Shown: piece by piece, positions 33,077-44,700 of the stretch
Position numbering within the stretch: position 1 is the stretch's first letter
Layout of the letters: each line of letters opens with the position of its first letter
From: Morinoia aosen
Taxonomy: Eukaryota > Arthropoda > Malacostraca > Amphipoda > Talitridae
Length of the DNA stretch: 64,000 bases
Direction of reading: 5' to 3'
Assembly (NCBI GenBank): GCA_030386875.1
Contig: CM059571.1
Location: 21,756,355-21,820,354 of the forward strand
The notes under the pieces: generated by a model
What the model was told of the DNA's origin: nothing
Databases searched by the model: none
The model's input: only the letters and a program-made list of their open reading frames with translations
Position numbers and translations under genes: made by a program

Positions 33077-34856
33077 CTGGAATAATCAAAGTGATCTTTC
33101 CAGTAAATATTTGATTAGTACTTTGTTTGTCAAGAGAGATGTCAAGTTCAAGGACAGTGTTGACAAAAAAAAACAATATATGTAAGACTTTAAGCGCAAC
33201 AAGCAAGTAAAATATGCTCCATACTCTACGCAATACATGCCACAAAGGTGATATAAGTTATTTAAATATTCATCGAATGTCTGTCGGTCTCTCTGAGACT
33301 TATTTTCGCAAATGTTTTTATACGTACCATTAACTAGTGATGAATTCTTTTGCTCTAGACTTGCAGGTGAGATGTTATAAACGTGACTTGTGTAGTGATG
33401 AAAATTTTTATGACTTAGCAACTGCGTTCATTGCAATTATTGTCGTCTGTTTTTGTTCAGGATGCTATAGTATCAAATTAATCAAGGATACTTGATAGAA
33501 AGAATAGCCATTCTCTTTTAGACACTGAAATTACTGTCCAAAATCATACGTTTAAAAATCTAGTTTCCGTAATTAGACATTCACTAATTCATAGATCAAA
33601 TGTTTCAGTTTTTAATTTTTGAGGCTGAAGTAACAGCATTAGAACATTACTACCATGCGCTTTTCCGCCAGTTCAACATTCGTGCTATCCATAAAAAGTC
33701 TCAATTTTTAAGAGTTTTCACTCGTAATAAGTTTCAATCTAGAAACGTAGACGATTTTCAAAAGGATAAGTTTTTAAAAGTAAATTTCATACCAAACCAC
33801 CTGTATCTTTTTTTTTGTACCTACATCTTTGACAAACATTTGGAAAAATTTAAAAAATGTTTTTATTCCCTTTTGTTTTAATATTATACGTAAATGGCGT
33901 TTACAATAGCGCTGGTTAACACTCCCACAATGAGCTCTCGTTTTAATCTGACAAGCCAAATGTTCCAAGGTATGCTTTTTTCCATCATTTATAAATATCA
34001 TTACTCACTCGCGCACCTGAGTCCCATATGTGAGCCTGACTACGCGAGCCCTCGGTGTTGGAGCATGCGAGTAGGAGTTTTCGGACAAACAAACCCCCAA
34101 CCACCTTCTGATTCCACCCTCCGCTCTCATGTACGAAAGTAGTAACCTCCCAAGACGTCCAAGCGATGTTGAAGTAATTTCTTCCCGATCGGGTCTCATG
34201 AACTTCTGTATCTTAAAACCGTTGCTCATATCAAAAGCTGGGCCCGTATATTTTAAATCCTGCTTCTTCTGTTTTGCCATAGTTATTTGTGTGGTGTTCG
34301 TGAACTATTATTTTTTTGTAAAAATTTTTTGGCCAATGATATTTTGCTTCGTAGTAAGATATTTATTTACGATTCATATGTTGTTTTATACAACATCTTG
34401 GAGAACCAGTTTGAATTCCATAACAAAAATGATCCCAAACACACCTTTAAATTCGCAATTGCATGACTTGCTAAAAATAAAATTACAGTTTTGCTATGAC
34501 CTTTAGTGAGTTTTGAGTTGTAGCCCTTTTAAAATTTACGGCGAGAATTGGAAGTTCGAGAGCATCATCGGGTTCCAAAACACCTTCAAAATTGGAAGTA
34601 TAGAGCTGCTGAAGAGTAGGATATGTCACACGAACTTGTTCAAATTTGGATGTAAAGTATAATAAAAATCGTTTGAAGGAAGTTATTAAGATGAAGAGTT
34701 AGTAGACATTCGCTGTCAGTGCATGTCAATGGCGTTGTTCCTTTGTGTTCAAATTCTTCGCAGACGAAGTAGTAAATGATTCGGAGGCCATTTGAGCTTC
34801 GAGCGATGTGATAGGTACGGTTGACCTAGTCAGGTAACAGGTTGCCGACTTCATTG
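33077..34856. other. non-coding stretch, nothing recognised
   Basis: AT-rich with several open frames of 70-125 codons of low-complexity hydrophobic or aromatic composition. None has a recognisable motif or splice context. Confidence 0.45.
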
Positions 34857-34995
34857 GTGTTAGGTAAATAATAAATTCCCTATTAGGTTAGTATAAGCTT
34901 CGGTGTTAGGTTGAGTTAAGGTAGGTTGGGTTATAGTAAGATTGGTTAAGTACGAATAGGTTAGATTAGGATAGAATCGGTTGGGTTACGTTCCC
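34857..34995. repeat. degenerate GGTTA-rich tract
   Basis: About 15 imperfect copies of (t)aggtta/gggtta/gattgg-like pentamers and hexamers lie on the plus strand. The insect telomere repeat is TTAGG. Interspersed degenerate GGTTA tracts are widespread in insect genomes, so this supports an insect source but need not be telomeric. Confidence 0.65.
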
Positions 34996-37900
34996 TTCTT
35001 CAAGCTTGAAAATGCCCATGAATTTTTCGCGAGTACAGAGTAGTCATTGTTCAATTACTATCGTTCTTCTGACAATTGTTATTATTTTAGTGTTCTACCA
35101 TCGTCTCAGAACGAATTTTTTACTAATTCATTTTCACCGATGTTTTTCTTGAAAACGTCAAAATGAATATGTGTCTCGAGAAGTGTTTAAATTTTTCCAG
35201 GTACTTGATAATATAGATAATCATTGAAAAAAATGAGCAATGAATTGTTGGAAATTACTGAAAGTATTGAACGTTGGTGAGAGTTTAACTGCGAGTTAAT
35301 CACAAATGCTGTTCCAATTACATTTGTTGTCAAATCCCTTACTTCAAGATAATTGTCATCTGGACGAAGATTGATGCAAAATTCGCACTAGTTAATGATT
35401 GAAGGTTATACTTTGCTGAAAGCATTATTATTCCTTCCTAAGCTGAACGTAGGATTTGGTGAAGAGCAGTATAAATTCAAATATATCATACTTTAGAGTG
35501 AGATAGAACTTCCGGTTGAAATATGTGAATATCGTTTACCCTACTTTATTTTTTTGTTAAAAATTCTTCCTTTTTAACCTTTTCTGCACAATACATGTTC
35601 AATGCGTCTTTTTTTGCTAAAAATTTATTTCAACATATGGCTTTTTAACCCGTCGTTCCTGGTATGTCCACCTGTAGTTGCTAATTGAACTGATAAGAGA
35701 CGGGAATCACGCGACTCTCAGGCGGTACGTGTCGGAGTTAAATGAGCTGTGACGAATTGACAGTCATTCAGTATGAACCTTGTATTCAGACTACAATAAA
35801 ATTCCCCCACTGGAAAGCTATCAAATGACCAAAAAATCATTTAAATTAGTTGTAAAAATTTATTGAGTTTCATAGACACTGCGGTCTACTTGCGTCGTTT
35901 TTGCGGCACTGTACAAACATATCTTCTTCGAAATGAACTACGAAGATATTCTTTGAGAAACTAGGTTCAAACGCACTCATCTCATCATAGTTACCACAAG
36001 CAAGAAGCGTTTTCAGATTGCGGTAGAGCGCATTACTACCTAGGTTTACGAGGAATATGAGGGTATCACGCCCGTGTGTGTGTGTGTGTGTGGGTTCGTT
36101 ACCATTTCGATAACCCAATACATATAACGAATGTCATGAATGGGCTTAACCCTAGAACTCAAACCCGGATAGGTCTTTAGTTTTAATTTAAGTCAAAATT
36201 TTCAGTATTTTGAGCGTTTCATAATGCCAACCTCACTAAAGCAGCTTCGTTCAAAGAGAAATTAAACCAAGAAGTGTTGTTTTTCACGTAGTTTTGTAGT
36301 TTCGATATATCTACTTAGTAGCTACGTTTTTCTTTTAAAAATGGGGTAATATTTACACTGAGTTTGTGATGGTGTAGCACCAACCATATGATTTGTGTTT
36401 TAGGGTTGATCTGATGCTCTGCCACACCCCGAAAGGAATAAAAGTCAAATATTCATGTCGGGTAAGAATATTCTCTTAAATGCCCTTTTCCCTGATGAGG
36501 GAGCACAGTAATTTGTTACCATCATTTGAGAATAAGCGGGAAGAAAGAAATGCGATGTTGTGTTAGCAAATTAGGTTATTTGATAACAGATGGTTTTGAT
36601 GGATGAATCAAGAGATATTGTGGCGAAGGTGAGCTGGAGGCACACGCCAGAGGCCGGAGGAGGCAACAGACAAACAGTGAGTTTACCTCATCGTAAACTA
36701 AAGCAGCATTTTTTCTTGAATCGTATCAAAAATCGGATAGGCTGAATAACACAAAAAACGAACTACACGAACACTTTTTTGTCGTTAAACAGGTTAAAGG
36801 TTACTTACATGCACGTACAACATGCATCATTTACCGTTTATTTGTGCCCGCGAAAATGAGTTTATTGTGTTTGCTAAAGAAGTTTGCTAAAAATTTGCCA
36901 TATTCGTGTAAATTTTAAGTTTACAACTATAGTACCAACGAGTACTCCTTCCAGCACTGAACAGTAGCTAAATAATTCGTCATCAATTTGGCAATAGCTT
37001 ACAGAGCATGCAGGGAAACTTGTATACTCCTGTGGCAATAATTAAATTTTACACCATTCTATGCTGGAAGACTCATTTAAATGCTCTTCACATTGACCTC
37101 GATTAGTATTAATTTGACTACAGATAAAATAGAGAGTAAAATCTCTATTGACGTATTTCCAGAATTTGTTTCAAGCCATTTTACCAAATCTTTGTGCGCT
37201 TCACGACTTGATTCCCCGTAATCACAAGCTAATAGTTTCTACACTGACACTCATTACATTGTCTCGCTTCTCAACTGATTACTTCATGGCAAAACATATT
37301 GCAGTTTTCATTAATTCCTTGAACTCTTCTTGATCCCAATTTTCCTTTTCTCGCGAGCGCTTTCATGACGACCATTCGCATGAAATTATTCTGCAGAGTT
37401 CGCCCAGCAAACGGCAGACATCAGTCACTTATGACCGAACAATAAGTAGCCATGCTACGACTGAACGAGAAACGATTCTCCAGCCCAGAATATTTAGTTA
37501 TCTGAAGTGATCCTCATATGATGAATGGCGCAATCAAACTTGCCTACATAATGGCTTTTGCTGCGTACGAGCGAGGTAAAAATTTATATCCAGACAGGTC
37601 GATTCATCGACGAGTATCTAGAAAGCAAGCAATAATGCTGTGTTTGAACACTCAGTGTTTATTGTCGGTCTCAGTAGATATAACAGAAAAAGTAAGGAAT
37701 TTTTTGCTGCACTAAAACATGAACGTCAATCATGAATTCCGGCCTGAAGTTTCAAGGGACAGCATCGTCCTGTGCCAGAAGTTTGTGTGCTCAGTCGATA
37801 CATAGAAAATTTATCCCACAGCCTCTTCAACGGAAACATTACGAGAAAATCGTTAACTTCCAGCAGGCGCAGTTGGTATAGGAGCGGAGCATGCCACCTG

Positions 37901-38445
37901 ATAGATCAAACGCCCGAAGCAAGGTCACATTCCTTGTGTTTACAGAACAACTTATCTGTGTATTTGCGTGAGCCAATTTTTGGCAGCGGATAGAACGTGG
38001 TGATTACATAAATACGGGGAAACGATATAATTGTGAAGTTTTTGTTCTTAGAGTAAACTAAACATACCTCAGACAGCTACTACCGTCTTACAGAGGAAGG
38101 ATACATGAAGAATGACCTGCACTTTGTGGAACAAACTTTAGCCTAAGGTTGAGACTATTGAAGCACACACCTGTCACTCGATACCATGTGGTCAAAAACG
38201 CTTCGGTAAAGAGTTACAAGTACTTGAATTTTGATGCGTATAGCAAAAAATTTCGTATTGCAAAATATTGAGAGCGGTAGGGACTATAGAAGTTAAGAAA
38301 TTATTTTTATTGTGAACATAGGAAACGAAATGATAGTTTTAGTAATTAGCTCCCCATAAAACAGATTTTTAAATTAATTCAGATTAAATTAGATTGAAGG
38401 AAACGACGTTAAATTTCCTTTTTCATCTTTTAAGAACGAAGCGCT
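34996..38445. other. non-coding stretch with (GT)n
   Basis: A perfect 19-bp gt run lies at 36074-36092. At 36599-36676 a short plus-strand frame begins MDESRDIVAKVSW, ends GGGNRQT and is followed by gtgagt, so it could be an isolated first exon. No partner exon was found. Otherwise nothing is recognised. Confidence 0.4.
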
Positions 38446-39520
38446 GGATTTTGTTTCATGTCATTACTGGAAGCAGAGCGAGGATGACGATACAGAACAC
38501 CTCCACGCTACACGGTATAGAAGGTTTTAATTTTACCTCATGTAATCACTATGAGCAGATAACTGAACTGACTGATGAACAAAAGATGTTCAACATGACG
38601 CCCATCTTTTCCGATGTAGGCATTCAATCGCGGGTGCCATGATTGTCATACGCGATTGAAAACACCAGGAGTTCCACGAATCCTTTCAGAGACAAAGATG
38701 CTACCGACGAGGTCTCCTTAGGATTGGATCGGTGTTTCGTACACCAAACTCTTTAACTGTCTCTAGGAGTAGAAACCTAAGAGCATAACATCACTGGACC
38801 TGTGTGGCCATGTAAAAATTTCAATTCTTTGTAAATCTTTAATGAATTATTTTCGATTACCTGGTTAGTGAGTAAAAAGTGTCTCTTTCAACGGTCCCAA
38901 CCTTATGTTGAAGTTTGTTCAACATACAGCCTGTCATCCTTTGGTCGCATTCACTACTAATTTTTATGAAATTTTTAAAAAATTAGTATTTGTAACAAAA
39001 TATCTTCACGATACACCGTACGGGATGTTTTAATTTTACTTCATGCCATCACTAAGAGCTGGTTGTTGAACTTATTACTGAAAGTAGACCGTAGACTGAC
39101 AAACAACTAACCAACCAACCAATGAAGAAACAAACAAGATTATCAGTTTTATAAGTATTTTAGCCTCATGTCCTGTGCCCTGTTCGGTTAGGTTGCTTCT
39201 ATGACTAATTTTCAGTATTAAAATAGGTTGCTGGTCACATTTTTTGAGAAGATAAAATCAATTCAATGCCAGTAAAAACTCGTTTTTTAATAGATTGCTG
39301 TAGAATCAATGGAAATATTGTTCGTAAACTGAACAGGTGTAGCAGACCGTACCCACAATACAGCTTGTGAGATTAAAATGATAAGGTACACCAAGTTCCC
39401 TGAGCATCAATTGAAAATTTAATTCATCTGTAATATGAAAATGATGAATATTCTTCATTTTATTTTTCAAAAAACGAGGTGTTTAATTTTGCCTCATGCA
39501 ATTACTAGAAGCAAAGCGCG
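38446..39520. repeat. four dispersed copies of a 30-bp motif
   Basis: A motif close to ttttaattttacctcatg, two variable bases, then atcactannagc occurs at about 38446-38480, 38522-38557, 39022-39060 and 39480-39520. The last copy abuts the Gypsy leader. Spacing is irregular (about 75, 500 and 460 bp). It could be decayed LTR-derived repeats or an unrelated short repeat. Confidence 0.5.
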
Positions 39521-39603
39521 GCAAAACGACACAACATATTTTGGTGACGAAGATTTCGAATCTCCCAAATGAATTTGAACTTTACAAGTGCTCTGAAACT
39601 AAG

Positions 39604-40452
39604 ATGGCGTATTCAACAGTTAGCAGTCCTCCATTCGACGTTGAAGTGGAAACAGTGAGTGAATTAATACAACGATTTAAAGTACAGTGTGCAGACGCTC
39701 TTCAGAAGGCGGGAAACAATGGCGGTAAAAAAGCTAGTATTTTGATTAAAGCTTTGCCTCTAAACATCATTCCTGATCTACAACGAAGAATTAAACCTAT
39801 ATTACTCACTGATGCTATGTATGATGAACTAGAAGAAAAACTAATCCAACAATTTGAAGTAAAGAAATAGATTGTCGGCGCGTCTGTAACATTTCTAAAC
39901 AGAAAGCAAGGTGTTAATGAATCCATAGAAAGTTATGCTAAAACGTTAAATGACTTAGCATCTGCGTGCAACTATGATAATTGCTGTCGTGATCGTCTAT
40001 TGAGAGATGCTTTCGTGCCTGGCCTACATTCAGCTCAAATTCTCAGTGCGGTTCTACAGAAGTGTGACCGCAAGTCATTCAACAAATGCGTTGAACATCC
40101 AAAACTCATCGAACAGTTAAGCTCCGATGCTCAAGATATTATTTGTGAGGATTCATCTTCATCGTTTTTCACAACAGAAAAACTACAGCCGAACTACATA
40201 TGCATTCGCTGCGGAACGAGGCAGAAGCACTTTACAAAGAATTGCTATGCTTTGAAATTAAACTGCAAAAAATGTGGAAAAATAGGCCACATTTCTAAAG
40301 TCTGCAAATCTACGACGGCAGCACGGCCTTCTCCCGCGGAGCCTACACGAGGAGAACCTACACGACGGGGACCTACACTAGGAGAATTTGATGCAGCTCG
40401 AACTTACATAGTGCAGCCGGAAAGGAGCGGTTGTCATTGCAACGTCGGATGA
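39604..40452 (+). pseudogene. Gypsy gag relic with zinc knuckles
   Basis: The start MAYSTVSSPPFDVEVETVSE is followed by a capsid-like helical region (IQRFKVQCADALQKAG, LIQQFEVKK). An in-frame TAG at 39868-39870 interrupts it, after which the frame continues with SIESYAKTLNDLASAC and RDRLLRDAFVPGLHS. Two C-terminal knuckles follow: CIRCGTRQKHFTKNC, with five rather than four residues before the His, and canonical CKKCGKIGHISKVC. These bind nucleic acid in intact Gag. A short repeat of PTRGEPTRRGPT type follows. The premature stop makes the full-length product impossible without readthrough. Confidence 0.85.
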
Positions 40453-40579
40453 GAAGATGTGTCAATGAAGAGTTCACGTGAGCTTCTACAGCGGAAGAAC
40501 GAAGTTGTTCTACAAAAGCCTAGGAACGACAATGCTGACGGTAATTCTGTACATGAATTCTCTGATAATCTGTTGAATG

Positions 40580-41393
40580 ATTCTCATTTATTAGAGTAAA
40601 CACCACTGTAATTCCGGTTACAAAAGCGCCTACTATGTTAACATGCAATTTAAATGGTAAACCGATTGAGTTTCTCCTAGACATCGGCAGTGCAGTCTGG
40701 ACTATACGTAAAAGAGATGCACGTGCTGTTGGTGCGGTCATAAGTCTTAAGAGTAGCAAAGTGTTCGGATACAGTGGTGGCTCTGTAAATTAACTTGGTC
40801 AATCTTCAGTAATCATTAGTTATAAAGACGTTAGTTTTAATCAAAAGTTTCTCATTGTGGAAGATGATAGAATCAACTTACTTGGCCGAGATATTTGTTC
40901 TAAACTCAACGTAAACGTTGTCATTCCTGATAAATGCGACTCTATAAATAAAACGGATTTTCATAGTTTGCCGAGAAGCCTGTCTTTGAAATATGATTCG
41001 TACTTATCATCCGATTCACAGTCTAACGTTAGAGATACCGTTCATCTTGATGTGTTGCCTAATACAGTTCCTGTATTTTGTAAAGCACGCCCGGTTCCTG
41101 TAAGATTGAAAGATTCTGTCAAAACCGAACTGGAGCGCTTGCAGAGTATGTGTAAAATTTCTAAAGTGTATGATAGCCAATGGGCATCTCTTGCCGTTAA
41201 TGTTCTAAAGTCTGACGGCAGTGTGAGAATCTGTGGAGATTTTTCAGCCTCCATTAACAATTTTCTGAATCCTGTTCAATCTGTACTACCTGTTATTTAT
41301 GATGTAATGCAACCGGTTAGCAGTTCACCTGTACAAAATGAACCTCGTAAGTCAGGTAGAATAACTAAACCTGTTATGCGAATGGGTTTTTGA
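40580..41393 (+). pseudogene. Gypsy pol relic: protease, RT N-terminus and pol C-terminus
   Basis: The protease region shows NGKPIEFLLDIGSAVWT, where retroviral-type aspartic proteases have D(T/S)G; here it is DIG, so the active site is altered. A TAA (40791) follows. The frame then continues through LLGRDICSKLN and the RT N-terminal palm signature PVFCKARPVPVRLKDSV, then WASLAVNVLKSDGSVRICGD. After LPVIYDVMQ, where the fingers and palm should continue, it jumps to EPRKSGRITKPVMRMGF and a stop. That ending is typical of a Gypsy pol C-terminus. The YxDD motif, RNase H and integrase are missing. Confidence 0.85.
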
Positions 41394-41438
41394 GTTCATC
41401 CTTCCTTTTAGCATGTATTCATCTAAAGGGAGGGAAAT

Positions 41439-41795
41439 TGTTATATATTAAAATATGCATGTTATAATGTGACACTGGTCTTGTGAGTAAGAGTTCCGGA
41501 GGCTGAGGTTTACGGAAGATCTTTGTTGCGCTTTGCCCGGAAGGTCTTTGTGGCGCTTGGGTTCGGATGGGTCGGAAGCGCCCCGACCGCAGGCGCCGGA
41601 TGGTACGGCGGCGGAAGTTCTTTGTTGCGCACTAGACTTAAGAGCAAGCTGTGTGAATTACGGTGACCAGTAGATGGATAAGTGCCTTACTGAGAGTTTC
41701 ATTATCCTCCTTTGGGTAGTCTAAAGCTACCGATACTGTAGTTTGCAGCTACAGTTAAATTAACCTCATGTTGTGCTGAAAGAAACGACACAACA
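41439..41795 (+). repeat. 3' LTR of the Gypsy element
   Basis: It starts tgttatatattaaaatatg directly after the polypurine tract and ends gacacaaca, about 357 bp. The end matches the last bases before the leader at 39536. The start TG/end CA rule is satisfied. Internal GC-rich gaagttctttgttgcgc-like phrases recur three times (near 41516, 41544 and 41614). Confidence 0.8.
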
Positions 41796-44700
41796 CAAAC
41801 GTTGATACAAATTGCAGTATTTTAAAAGAATATAAATTGATTAATTTTTAAACGATGATGCTCTTGTCTGTCAAAGGTAATTTAGCAATCCCTCCATTTA
41901 AAATAATAACTAAATAAACAAATAAACATATGTTGTACTTTAAACTTGTCACATAATACTGTTGTATCTACAGCATGTCCTGCATCATTATGATAATGAT
42001 GAATGGGAAAAAATGTGAATAGCGCCATAAATTTGGGAAAGAGCTAAAAATATTATTGTACATAGAAATAAAGCTCAGTGAATTATCACAGCCTGATTAC
42101 AGTTCAATATTTTCCTACTTTGAAATAACTTAACTATGTTTGAGGGGTTAGAAAACATGCTGTGATGAATTATTATCTTTGCACCAATATGTAAACATTA
42201 TGTTCATAGTAAAAACTTATTTCTCCCGTGAATTCTTTTCTCAATGATAATTCGTCACTGCTCACCTGAACAAAGGACAGTCTAATATACTGGAATTATG
42301 ATATTTCTTATATCGTTCGTTCGTACGCTGTTTCTCTAACAAAATTTCATTCTATTATCGGAAAATTAGGTTAAATAATACAAATTCCGCAATGTAAAGA
42401 AGTGACTTCAAGGTAATTAAAAACCGTGTTACAAATGCCTATTGAAAGCACGTCATGCACTACCCACTCACGTGAAGAAACATTTAATCTTATGTAGCGG
42501 AGAATGTATAATCGAAGAGTAAAAACTTGCCACGCCGTGCCGTTTAGTAAATACACGATGAAATAATGAAAAACCCCATTAACGAAATTTTTATTTAAAA
42601 TAAATCAGGCGTTCCCCACTTACTTGAGTAGCCCTTACATACCTGAGGCGCTTTCAAACTCGAATTCCCTTTAGTTCAGTCCCAGCCTTGACATTTCGCC
42701 AGAGCCTGTGTTGACATGGCTACCAGTACACACAGCAAGCACCGCTATACATACCTCGCCTGAATAAAAGCATTCAGTCTGCATCGCAAGGTCGCATTTC
42801 ATTTATCATATCGACTCTCATATTAAATATAGGCGTCCTCCAATTATAATGTCAAAAATTCACTTCAAGACCATAAAAACGACTATAAAGTGACTTCAAG
42901 ACTGTAAAGTGACTTTTGTATCCGTGAAAACTTGCGCTCAATACAGTAGTTAATCATAAACTTAATTAACCTCTCTCTGCGTTTCATGCTTGAGAGAGCT
43001 TTAGTATTTTTTGTGAGTTCTTTCTGCTTGCCAGCCCGTATGAAAAAGATCATAAGAGAATTCATCATCAACAGCGGATGTCAGAGCACACGGAGCTTCC
43101 ACAATTAAATAAAATTCAGCCTCGCTTATTTTCAGAGCTGAAAATGTCTTCCCAAGAAACCCATGAGTTGTCCTAATAATTAAAAAGTTTTTTTTTAAAT
43201 AGAGCAGTTCAAACACCGCAGATCATGCAGAAATACAGCGGGGCCATTCATTAAAGCGTGCGATGTTCGAATGTTGTGGGGTATGCGACCGGCCTTTTTA
43301 TTCACGATCTTTTTTGTTCACAGAAGGGAATACGAGTGAAACGAGCATAGCTATTTTAAGATGAGGAAATTTCACAAGCAACAGCACTGAAAATAATTTT
43401 AAATCTTTTTTGAAAATCGCATGAAAACATTAACTTTGTTTCACTTTGCGTCACGTAAAATTACATAACTTTTATGATGAACGCGACCGAGCTCTGTAAT
43501 CGTCAAGGATATCAAAACGCACACAAGTGCCCAATAAATTCAGGGTTAGTCTTATTTTATCTGATGGTGGCAAATATTATTGCTTATTCTTCAACGAGAT
43601 AAGAAGCTTTGTAGACCATGAACAACGCGAAGCAGAAACATTATTTCTTTGTAAAACAGTTGAGCCAGGTTATGCTACTGTACCGAGCATTATTAACTTG
43701 TTTAGCTAAGTCTCGGTGGCAACAAAGAAAGTCATCATCAGAGAAGCACTGCGTCAAGTAGTGAATTTCTCAAAGCGTCGTTCGTGCATCATTCAGTCAA
43801 GGACAACAGGACTCTACACTTGAGTGCAATGATATGTGTACTTGCTGCTCCTGTCCGAGTTTACTTACTTCATGGTCACGTCATTTTTTCACCTAAAAAA
43901 TACACATTAGATATCTCCTAAAAATGTCTATTATCTTAGGCCAACCTATGCATCGGTACCAAGCTATTCTATAAGGTATTCAACTTATCTCATAGCAAAA
44001 TTGCAAGCTCAGTTCATATTACCTATGATGCTCTGACTACTAAACTTCTATACTCTTCAGATTTTTTATTTGTACGGTTTTTGGGTAAAATTTTGCTCAC
44101 ATTACCAATCTAAATCATCCTCAATTTGCAACGCAATTCGAGACGCATGAGGCCATATGTCATATTCTCAGGAAGAACAAAAATTAAACTTGACTTTACC
44201 TAACTAATTATTTCAAACTGATCCGGAAAAAACTCCTAAGCGTACCCTACGAGTTTTCACGAACAAAGACTGGCTAAGTTTGCATGAAATTTTTAGAACA
44301 CTTGCGATCGCTCTTTTGGACTGCATATCAAGCGATAACATTGTAACAACTGGCCAATTACTTCACAACATTTTAGCCTCATTCCTTCTAGCTGCATTTG
44401 AGTTGAAAAATTATGAACTGCTTTGTTTCCAGAGTTCCGAAACTCTCCTAAAATCGGCAAAAGGCCTCGTCGTTTTAACTTCAGTTACGTCTAAATTTAC
44501 AATAAAAGCATCGCTTTAGCTTCAGTAACGTCTAAATTTGTTATTAGTCGCTTTTTCACGTTGTCATAAAAACCTTACAATCTCAAGTCTTTTCTATTTT
44601 CTCAGCACTTTTGACAAAGAGCGGGAATTTTTGTAACTACTCCAGCGGACATAACCTTGTAATTTTAGAGATAGCTGCAGGAAGCAGAACTAGAAACGGG

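Larger units (their letters stand above)
39521..41795 (+). mobile_element. Ty3/Gypsy retrotransposon, internally deleted, 5' LTR missing
   Basis: In order: the end of a 5' LTR (aaacgacacaaca, 39524-39536, also found at the end of the 3' LTR), a leader, gag with CCHC knuckles, a protease-RT frame, a polypurine tract (aaagggagggaaat, 41425-41438) and a 3' LTR. The RT is cut short and joined to the pol C-terminus, and RNase H and integrase are absent. Stops occur in gag (39868) and pol (40791). It cannot be autonomous. Confidence 0.9.

Noticed and set aside
34129-34506. 125-codon plus-strand frame with hydrophobic stretches
   Set aside because: The composition is that of AT-rich non-coding DNA (Phe/Ile/Tyr-rich), with no start context or homologous motif.
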